This document shows positions 55,520 to 64,000 of a stretch of 64,000 bases of DNA, piece after piece (position 1 is the stretch's first letter; each line of letters starts with the position of its first letter). The notes beneath the pieces are model-generated. The model searched no databases, was not told the origin of the DNA, and was given only the letters and a program-made list of their open reading frames with translations. This DNA is from Auricularia sp. M13. Lineage: Eukaryota; Basidiomycota; Agaricomycetes; Auriculariales; Auriculariaceae. The stretch is taken from assembly GCA_037042915.1 (NCBI GenBank), contig CM073193.1:186001-250000 (forward strand). The letters run 5' to 3'. The translations under genes were made by a program, and so were the position numbers.

Positions 55520-58500
55520 ATGACACTCAGTACCACTGGAAATGTCTTGGCTCAGGCTGCAGACATCTCAGGCTATGGTCCCGTACGCACCGTCTCCGGT
55601 CTTGCCAACGAAATATTTAGTTCTGCCAATGTAATCGCGGGCCGTCCGAAGGTGAGCGCTGGGACTGATACGTTCTTATAGAACGTGGGAATCAACTCGG
55701 CGACTGCGCTTTCAATCTCCCAACGCGTGACGGAGATGTCCGAGGCCATCGCCTCGATTTTAAAGGACGATCCCCAGCCTACCGACGAGGGCCGCTTGGA
55801 GCCTCTGAAGAAGATTTTGCGGTGAGCTCCGGCATTAATATGATCTGAGATTCCAGTATACTCATCGTGAGCAGTGTTCTCAATGATGTGAATGATCAAC
55901 TCCATGCCCTCGGAAAGAAGAGTTACCTATTACAGCTGCTCCATCAGCAGCGCGACAAGGAGAACTTGCTTCGGCTTTCTGAGACCGTGAGCAATGCATT
56001 CCAGGTTCTCAAAGTGTGTGGCGAACTGCAGAACACTTGACGGCCTCATACTAATTTTTTATCAGTTAGAACTCGGTATTCAGATGAGCATAACGGCTCG
56101 CAACTTAGAGCTACGCATGCAAGCCCTGGCGGTGCATGCTCCCGAGCCAGAGCTAGTTCACCAGATTCCCGCAGCGCATCTGCCGCCGAACCCAGCGTGC
56201 CACTTTGGCCGCACCGTAGAGACGGACGTCATTGTCCGCGCGGCGGTTGGTCCTAATGGCGGCCGTGTGGCGATCCTCGGAAGTCCCGGCATGGGGAAGA
56301 CCACGCTTTCCTTGACTGTGCTGCACCACCCCTCGGCGGTCGACCGTTTCGGCTCCAAACGCTTTTTCGTGCCCTGTGATGCCGCAGAAGGGCAGTCCAG
56401 CTGTCTCAACACCATCGCCGACGCCTTTGGCATTGTTTCGACCGACGCAAAGTATGTGCGCTTCCGCCTGCGCGAGATTATCGGCCCCGCGCCTGCCGTT
56501 ATCGTCCTAGACAACTTCGAGTCCGCATGGGAACTCGCAGGAAAGCGGCAGGATGCCGAAGACGTCCTCCAGTTCTTGGACTCCATTGAGAACCTATCCC
56601 TGATTCTCACCCTCCGAGGCTCCGAGAGACCTCAGCAGGTCCGCTGGAGCCGGCCGTTCTTCCCGCCACTCGTCCCGCTGAGCGAGGCTGCTGCAAAGCA
56701 GACGTTTCATTCCATTGCCGATCTCAAAGGCCTCAATGCCGATGCAGCTCTCGACGTGCTGCTTGCCCGATTGGACAATATTCCCTTGGCCGTCGTGCTG
56801 ATGGCCAATCTCGCCCAAGTGGAGTCCGCGGAGAACCTGTTGCGTAGATGGGACGAGCTGGAAACCGCTATGCTGGTCCGAGGCAATGCAAAGGACCGGC
56901 TATCCAGTCTCGACGTCTCGATTACTCTATCATTGCAATCGCCGCGTATGCAGTCAGTGCCCGCCGCCCAGCACTTGCTCAGCGTGCTCTCTCTCCTTCC
57001 ATGCGGCGTCATCGACACCGACATAGACCTATGGGACATTCCTCACAGTGCTCGTGCGCTTTCTGCCTTATCTCAGAACTCGCTTGTTCTGCGGAGCTGT
57101 AATCAACGCGTCTATGTCCTGGCCCCCATACGCAGTTTCATGCTTGCCAACTATCGCCCGTCGGAAGCGACTGCGACGCCCTTGTTCAAACATTACTTCG
57201 ACCTAGCTCAGCTTGCCGAGCAGTTCCATCAATCTGCAACCAAGGCCCATATATCGGCAATTGCATCGGAACTGGCTAACATCGACTCCATCATCCGCCA
57301 CGTCTTCCAATATTGCCCAGCTGGGCGTCCTGCCGCCATCAAAGCAGTCTCCGACCTTTGCAGCCTCTACGAGATCTGCGGTATGGGGACTGGAGCGGAG
57401 CTCTTGCCAGCGGCTGTTAAAAATGCCGATGAACTGGGTCTTGACCAGTGTCGAGCAGACCTATTGGTGCACTGGGCCAGAATATCAGGAGACCTGATGA
57501 TGCCCGGAAGTCCACAAACTCTGCTGGGTGAAGCCCGCGACATATACCAACGACTCGCCTATGAAGAAGGTGTCGTTTCCTGCAGTCTTCTCTTGACTCG
57601 ATACATATCGCCAAACGACGGCGTTCTTGAGTGTCAGAGAATATTTGACTTACTCTTTCCGCGCGGGCATTCGCTGCTGCTAGCACGATGCGTATCAACG
57701 CTGGCGGACTGTTTGCGGCGGGATGGAAAGCTACGCGAGTCTACGGCACACTACGAGCAAACGATCGACGTCATCCACCATTTAATTTGCCCAGACTCTC
57801 AACGCAACTTGGTGGGTCAATGCAAGTACCTAATGGCCCTCAACCGCAGAGCGTTGGGCGACTTCACCGGGGCCATCCAATTACTGCAGGATGCATTGTC
57901 GGTTTTTGAGGCAACAAACTATGCTCAGAGGATACAATCCATTCGCTTGGCGCTCGCTGGGGTCTTCTGTATCCTCGGCCAGCCACGCAAAACACTTGAC
58001 ATCACCGACCTGCTGTTGGATACGGATACGCCTGGGGCTGGAAACTTCTATAACCATGCAGGATGTCTGTTAATCTCTGCGGATGCTCACGCCCTGGCAG
58101 GAGATCTTGACGTAGCAACGGCGACCCTGGCCCGTATCGATTTCACCCTCGCCATAGAACGCATGCCATTCAACAAAGTCCGGGCATTGTGTATCCGCAG
58201 TGACATCGGTCTCCTCCGTGGCGATTTTGCCGAATCTCGCGCTTTGCTCCAGGTAGCATATAACATCGCGAGGGGTTATCACCTCCCCGGAGAGCCTGGT
58301 ATAATCCAAGATGCGGAGGCTCACTGCATTTTTTCTCTCAGCGAAGTGGAATGCGCCGCCGGACGCCGAGACGAATCTGCTGCCCTCATGATTCTTGCAG
58401 TTATCATATGCAGGAACCTGGGCGACTCACTGGATTGCGCACGATGCCTACCCAGGTTAGCAGAGGCCGTAGACGACGAGTTTGCCGAGCGGTTGATTGA

Positions 58501-58699
58501 GGCAGCGCTTCTGCCTGTGCAATGGATGAGGCTCCGCCACGAGCTCGCCATACTGCAGCTGCGCTCCGCGACTATAGCGCGGAATCGAGGACAGCACGAG
58601 CTGGCCCGAAAACGCGCCCAAAACGCGCTCAGATACTATGGAGAAATCAAAGGCGACTGGCGGATCGGCCTAGCGAAGGAGATTGCGTCAGTGGAATGA
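55520..58699 (+). CDS. NLR-like STAND NTPase with N-terminal helical domain and C-terminal TPR-like repeats
   Basis: 1007 residues in four exons: 55520-55630, 55682-55821, 55875-56013, 56066-58699. Residues 1 to about 150 are predicted helical (ISGYGPVRTVSGLANEIF ... LQLLHQQRDKENLLRLSE), resembling the MLKL-N/HeLo-like bundles that head many basidiomycete NLRs. The NB-ARC-like NTPase has Walker A GSPGMGKTT (202-210), Walker B VIVLDNFE (275-282), an LTLRG sensor-like motif and a DNIPLAVVLMA segment comparable to GLPLA. The C-terminal about 450 residues are helical repeats of TPR character. Such proteins are thought to oligomerise on ligand sensing and trigger non-self or stress-linked cell death. 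The start may lie further upstream. Small alternative splice sites exist at the first two introns, all in frame. Confidence 0.85.
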
Positions 58700-58979
58700 T
58701 TCGTAGATAGATATGGATCGCACCGTATTATTGATATCTGGTCTCGAATGCCTATATAGATACTGTATAATTGCTTTGGGGCTTTGTTACCGCCGACGGT
58801 ATAGATTGAAGATACGTAGAACTCTTGGTCATGGGGTTTAAAGTCTTGAAAGTCAAGTGCTGCGAGCTTATGAGCGACGTACTGAGCGTCTTGAATACAG
58901 CTCTACATTTCATTCAGATTCAAAATTAGCAACAAATACACACTCTAGACTCGCAGTACACGACAGGCGTGGCGTCCAC

Positions 58980-61900
58980 TCAGAGGAAGTACTCCGCAGG
59001 CGGCCGCTTAATCGGCACACTTCGCACGTCCTGCAAAATGATCAGCTTCAGTAGAGGGAGTCGAAGCATAGGCGAGACGTGCCGCAGGCGCGTGTGCGAA
59101 GACTTTGTACTCTTGGCGCAGCGTGTCGTCGAGCTCGAGAATCGATGCGACGTTCCCACACCTACGGTACGGTCAGCAACTGGGGGGGACGAAACGGTCA
59201 AGATACCGAGCGGCGAGCAGGGCGAAAGGCCAACCGTGGCCCAAGCCAAGGCAGGCGCAGTTGCGGAGATCAATGGTAGAAGAACGGTAAAGCCAAGGGC
59301 GCGCGCAGAATGGAGTATGTGAACCCAACGCACTCACCGATAGCAGTAATTCGGCGCGCTCCACACGGTCACGATGAGCCTGTCGAACAGGTGCTTGAAG
59401 CCCTCCATCGCCAGCTGGTGCGCGCGCGCGATGAGGTCCACGTCGTTCGCGCGCGCGAACTGCCGCACGGCGTCCCCGCCGAAGAGGAAGCCCGCGCCGC
59501 GCGGCGAGAGGCCCCAGCCGTTGATGTCTGCAAGGCGATGTCAGTACAAGCAAGGGAGGGTACGATGCGGCGTGAAAGTGAAAACGACGAGCAGAGCGAA
59601 GAAAGGTACAGCGAGGACGACGCAAAGAGCGAGGAAAAGTCAAATGGGTGGCATGGGAGCAGTATGTCGCGGCACCGAATAGCGCAGTGCCATGTTGGCG
59701 GGCAGTTCATCATGCGCGTGACAACGCAACCCGGCGGCGCTCTCGCAGAGCGCGGCACGCAGCTCCAGGGCGAACAGACGGAACCGCCCAGCGGCCGCTT
59801 GCGCAGACACCGGACAGAAAGCGCAGGATAACGAGAGCGCGTGCACGCGCAGTGTAGGCAACTCGATCAAAGGTGCAAGACAAAGCGACGCAGCGAACAC
59901 AGACAAGCGCAATGGCGCCAGCAACGCACCTTCCGGATCCGACCACAGCAAGTCGCACATGGGCCCGTCGTGCGGGACCTCCTGTTTCCTGTCGATGCTG
60001 CGAATCTGCAATGGAGAGCGAGCGTCAGCATCAGCGTCGAGGCAAGAAGGTGAACGTGCAAGCAGAAGAGTGACGGGGATAAGATTTGGAAGGGACAGAC
60101 GCGCAGAAGATGCAAGCAAGAGGACACAATGCGGCGTACGGGCAGCTGCACATCCTGCGCATGCGCGCTCTGCATGCCTGAGCGCACGCGGATGGACGTC
60201 CAGCGCCAAGCGTTATGTCGAGAACTTCTAGCGACGCGCGAAAACGAGGATGGCGATGGGTGGCAGGAGGGTACAGCGGAATACGCTACGGACGCGCAGG
60301 GAATGGACGGGCGATGCGCGACCGCGCGACCAATAAAAGCGAAACTCAAAAAGAAAAACACGGTCAACTCACCTGGTCGATCTGGCTGATATTCGGGCTC
60401 AAGCCGCCATGGACGCAGAACACGGAGCCGTCGACGACGGCGGCGAGCGCGAGGTAGTCGAACACCTCGCAGCAGTAGCGCCACACGTTCGCCGAGCCGT
60501 ACTTGCGCGTGCACTCGTCGTAGAAGCCGTACACCTGCAGAAAGGGCAGGAGGGGTTAACATGCGGGCAGATATGTAACGGGCAGCAGCGATGGACGGGT
60601 GCGCAGATGCAGGGAAAAAAAATTGGGGTATGGGGTGCAGGAATGGCCGAAATGTTGGCAGGACGGATAGGTCTGCCAGGCGGCTGCGTGCGCACTACAT
60701 GGTGTCCGCACGGGCACGAACGATGACCGGAGGAAGCAGTAGTGCGACAGCCCGCATTCAGCGCGCACCTGCGTACTGACGTCTTCTGCTCGCCGACACG
60801 CACGTCGACATGCACGAGCTTGGCCATGTCCAGCTGGCTGGGCAGGAAGTCGTGAGGCAGCACGTGGGGGGCGCAGCGTCATAATGAAGCAGCGCGCAAG
60901 ACCACACGCGCACCGCGTGCAGGCAACCAAAGCCGTCGCGGTCCTGGACGCGCGAATGGGCCCTTGCCTAGACTACGCGTGCGGCAGAGCTTTTCGAGAC
61001 GGATGCGTTGATGCCACTCGCGCGCGCAGCGGACGTTTACGACGACCGTAGTGGTCATCGACATTCCCGAGGTCGTGCGCCGAGTGTGAACACCACGCCT
61101 TGGGCTCACGGGCCCGAGGACTTAACGGAGCTGGGTTATCCTGCAATTGCAGGATACGAGCGCGGGTGCGCGCGTCGGCGCGCGCACAAGAACGAAGCAG
61201 AAGGTATGAATGGGCCGGGTCAAAGCAGGAGAACGTGCGGTGGTGTAAGGGGAGGGACAGATTTGAAGTACGGCGAAGAAAAAATGAAGAAGACGTGACG
61301 AGGCAAGAAATCGGGGAGCTGGGAAGCGGTTTGGAAAGGCACAATCTGCTGTGGCCAGAAGATATCTGACGGGACAGCTAGATTGCGTGAAGCTCGAGAT
61401 AATGAAGGCGCCGTGCGAAGGAAATGAAGAAGAAGAAGTTGGAAAGATCAGGCGTGTGCGCATCGCTGGTCGCGCGAGCAGGGTCCCTCTTCCAAGGAAC
61501 ACACTGCGGGTGGACATTTTTTGGTAGAAATGAAGTTGAGTGCAAAGCACGGCAATGGAGAATAGTGGCATGAAAAGAAACGCGTCAAAGTCAACGCGCA
61601 CACACCTGTGTAATTTGTCGACTTTCATGGTTGCCTCGTATGAGGCTTATCCGATCCGGATACCTGACCTGAAACAGCAGTAAATACTCAGCAAGAGGCT
61701 TCAACATGTATTTCTGAATGTGTGGTACCTTCAAGGCCAGCAGCAACAGGAACGTTTCGACACTGTAGAAGCCGCGATCGACAAAGTCGCCCATGAAAAG
61801 ATAGTTCGTGTCTGGACACCAGCCCCCGACCTGGAACAATCTGCAAGAGTACGAATATCAGACTAAGTAGCGCTGAGATTATTCAAGAAGGACGGACTCT

Positions 61901-62218
61901 AGGAGGTCGTAGAACTGACCGTGGATGTCGCCGCAGATGGTCACGGGCGAGTCGATGTAGTGCACGTTGGCCTCCTCGATCAGAATTTCTCGCGCCTTCA
62001 GACAAAGCGATTTGACCTCTGCCTCAGATATCGGAATGCATTTCTTTAGTTGCTCGATTTGTCTGAGCCCAGCGTGCGCGCGAGTGAAGCGGTTGTGTGC
62101 AAAGCAGAGGAAATTTGGCAGTCAAGTGATGATGACACGAAAGCAGGAGCAAAGCATGAGCATAGTTCAGGTGTGTTGCTTGATGAATATGCGCTGCGTA
62201 CCTATCCAGCTCGGACAT
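58980..62218 (-). CDS. PPH3/PP4C: Protein phosphatase 4 catalytic subunit
   Basis: A PPP-family Ser/Thr phosphatase of 304 residues in nine exons: 62218-62202, 62062-61898, 61840-61729, 61668-61606, 60534-60373, 60005-59930, 59527-59338, 59161-59083, 59030-58980. Metal-binding motifs GDIHGQ (50-55), GDFVDRG (78-84) and GNHE (110-113) are present, with the PP4-specific MSELDRQIEQL start and [21 protein letters not shown] block. The C-terminus ends YFL, the carboxymethylation signal of PP4/PP2A. Reaching YFL requires a GC-AG last intron (59031-59082). PP4 acts in DNA-damage recovery and signalling. Several introns are long for this genome: 1071, 402, 367 and 176 nt. Confidence 0.93.
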
Positions 62219-63739
62219 AGTGCTCTGGAGGTTACGGTACGGGATCAAGAGGCGCGCGCGCGGTTCGCACTCCGACACATCGCGCTCTCCGAGTCGTTGC
62301 TCACGATTGTTTCTCCCACATGGCGAGCTCTTCGCGTAGAAAAAGCGGCCTCCTGTTCTCCTCAGCGTCATTTGCGCGCGTTAATATGGAATCTTTGGTT
62401 GGCTATCGACACCCACGATCAAAGACGTGTCCCCGACCTTGCCAACTCGCCTCCACTAATAGAGCAACTTGTTGTGCGCTTTGACCCACTCTGCGCCGCT
62501 GAAGGCACTTCTAGAACGTGGTAATTGGCGACTGTAGAGGGCATTCACCGCATCATGTCTTGAACTTGTCTTTCCTGCGAAGCTGCTCCTCAGGCTAGCT
62601 AGGGCCTGCTCACCCCGGACTACTGTTTCTCTGATACAACCCGTTGCGCGCCTCGGTCCTTGGCGCTGCTTTCGACGCCTCCATTTCTATCATGAGTCTG
62701 GCCGTCTAGCCCACGATCCTGCACCTTGCATCTTATCAATGTCGTTTATACATGATGATTATGATGATTTTCGCGCATGGATCACCACGACTCGTGCTAC
62801 TTGCCAATGACGTCGATTTTTTTTAAAAGAAGGCTCTTCGTCTCCAGCTGCGCGGGTCAGGCGATTGTCGTCATGGTCAATTGGTCAATGACGCCTGAAG
62901 ACGTGCGAGGCACCGATGGCAGGCTCACGGGTCCAGAGGGTTTGCGTAATGTATCTTTGAGGTTCCCTTTCAGGAAAAGGAGCTGGTATTATGCCGTACC
63001 ACAAGAAAATTGAGATGCGTGACATTGTGGCGTGCCTGAGCCCCTGTACCTATGGAAAGCTGCATACTAGTAATAGCAGACTGGGGCACGAAATTTTCAG
63101 CACACAGCTCTCTCCGTAATGTGAATTCTATGAAACCTTAGAATTAATCTCAAGCGTTCCATAGAACACTCAGGTGACTCGGAGTGACGCGGGCGCGACA
63201 TGTGATGTGGCTAGCCTGCGACAAGTCACAAGAGGCAGGGTATATGAGATTCTAGCCAGGTTTCATCGGGACTCCATCCGTCGTGGAGTTTGCGACAGAA
63301 ATTAATGATACTATACCTTTTCGACCAACTGTTCATCTTGTCTAAAATATCTTCTGATAGCCTCGATAAGTAATCAGAGACGATCGGTGATATGTAACCT
63401 TTCTCTCGGAGGCCAGCGTTATGCGTTACGCTGAACAATTGGTCGAAAAGGTACAGTACTTGTATCCTGACCGCTGATCCGCTGATCACTAGGTCGTGAG
63501 AAATTTACGGTCGGGAATCACCGCTTCTGTTCAGCTTTCCCCACGACTAGGACTCGGAGGCGTTATTTACCGGATCCATCTCCAGGGATTCCCTGCGCTC
63601 CACCCAGACTCAGGTCCGCTGAGCATAATGGCGTGGCCAACCCCTGCCTTGCTGCCGCACTTCCGGCCGGTCAGCGTGTTGCACGGACGTTGAGCGTTTG
63701 CGCGACACGTTCATGCATGTCGTGTCTCGCCGCGCAACC
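62219..63739. other. Intergenic between PP4 and sedolisin genes
   Basis: 1.5 kb holding two divergent promoters. Apart from a short inverted-repeat element (63311-63456) I see no gene. An 87-codon minus-strand frame at 63226-63489 overlaps that element and is not called. Confidence 0.5.
63311..63456. mobile_element. Short TA-flanked inverted-repeat element, MITE-like
   Basis: Arms of 25 bp (ctgtaccttttcgaccaatt and onward on the right, read inward) face each other with two mismatches and are flanked by TA at 63309-63310 and 63457-63458. The size and TA flanks fit a small mariner-type MITE. No ORF. Confidence 0.5.
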
Positions 63740-63746
63740 TATAAAA
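63740..63746 (+). promoter_or_regulatory. TATA box of the sedolisin gene
   Basis: tataaaa lies 46 bp before the start codon, followed by a short leader ending gccgccATG, a good initiation context. Confidence 0.7.
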
Positions 63747-63785
63747 CGAGGGAAATTGTTTCCCAGGGCCTCAGCACAAGCCGCC

Positions 63786-64000
63786 ATGTTCTCATCATCC
63801 TGGCGCTCTCTCGTCTTTGCTATCGTCATCACTACATGCGCCAATGCAGTAGCCATGCGTCCCAAGATGACCGTGCACGAGCGCAGGCCTAACGCTCCGT
63901 TGGGCTTCACGCGCGTGGCGAAGGCGAAGGCGGACAGCCCCCTCAAGATGCGCCTCGCTCTTCGGCAGCGCGATACGGACGGGTTAATCAAAGCTTTGTA
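63786..64000 (+). CDS. Secreted tripeptidyl peptidase (sedolisin family), 5' part
   Basis: The first 71 codons are visible before the window ends. A signal peptide of about 22 residues (MFSSSWRSLVFAIVITTCAN) is followed by the start of a pro-kumamolisin activation domain (MTVHERRPNAPLGF, then LRLALRQRDTDGLIKAL-like). Agaricomycetes carry many such acid-active serine-carboxyl peptidases, used for extracellular protein digestion. The catalytic domain lies beyond the window, so activity cannot be judged. I see no intron in the visible part. Confidence 0.8.
   Translation, partial: MFSSSWRSLVFAIVITTCANAVAMRPKMTVHERRPNAPLGFTRVAKAKADSPLKMRLALRQRDTDGLIKAL

Noticed and set aside
59867-60562. 231-codon minus-strand frame in the PP4 region
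   Set aside because: It runs through PP4 introns and exons in the wrong frame; the PP4 exon chain explains the locus.
1-64000. CRISPR array, bacterial operons, riboswitches, rRNA or tRNA genes
   Set aside because: The introns, gene families and LINE are eukaryotic. I saw no regularly spaced repeat/spacer array and no rRNA or tRNA that I could recognise by eye; a tRNA scan was not possible.

Overview
The window looks like genomic DNA from a filamentous basidiomycete, probably an Agaricomycete. Genes are densely packed and have many introns of about 50 nt. The gene families present are a PP4 phosphatase, cyclophilins, an NRG1-like zinc finger, Sulfotransfer_4, an F-box protein, an NLR-like STAND ATPase with TPRs and a sedolisin, together with a LINE of the basidiomycete APE/RT/zinc-binding kind. 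Genus and species cannot be read from the sequence.

Layout: 1-6416 and 19948-20256 are the two halves of a repeat (copy A), about 7 kb long and without a recognisable gene. It is split by a minus-strand LINE of 13.5 kb (6417-19931) bounded by a perfect 16-bp target-site duplication. Next comes a block of ordinary genes: glutathione S-transferase (-), zinc alcohol/polyol dehydrogenase (-), two tandem cyclophilin A genes (+), a membrane-anchored luciferase-domain-like protein (+), about 8.6 kb with little coding content but several diverged tandem duplications, and an NRG1-like C2H2 zinc-finger gene (+). At 42581-49785 the same repeat returns in inverted orientation (copy B), carrying its own 298-bp MITE that copy A lacks. 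The two copies therefore bracket a 22-kb gene block as a large inverted repeat.

Right of copy B lie an ASC-1/TRIP4-type zinc-finger gene (+), a partial third repeat copy (C), and a mobile accessory stretch. That stretch holds a sulfotransferase-like gene with a premature stop (+), a convergent F-box gene (-) cut by a 486-bp TA-flanked MITE, and an intact NLR-like STAND NTPase (+). The PP4 catalytic subunit gene (-, nine exons) follows, and the 5' end of a secreted sedolisin-type tripeptidyl peptidase (+) runs off the window end.

The genes do not form one pathway. The clearest story is transposition history: A/B duplication in inverted orientation, then independent insertions (LINE in A, hAT-size MITE in B), plus a MITE in an F-box gene next to a presumptive cell-death/immune receptor. 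Exon boundaries were worked out by hand from splice signals, reading frame and family conservation. No alignment or database search was run.
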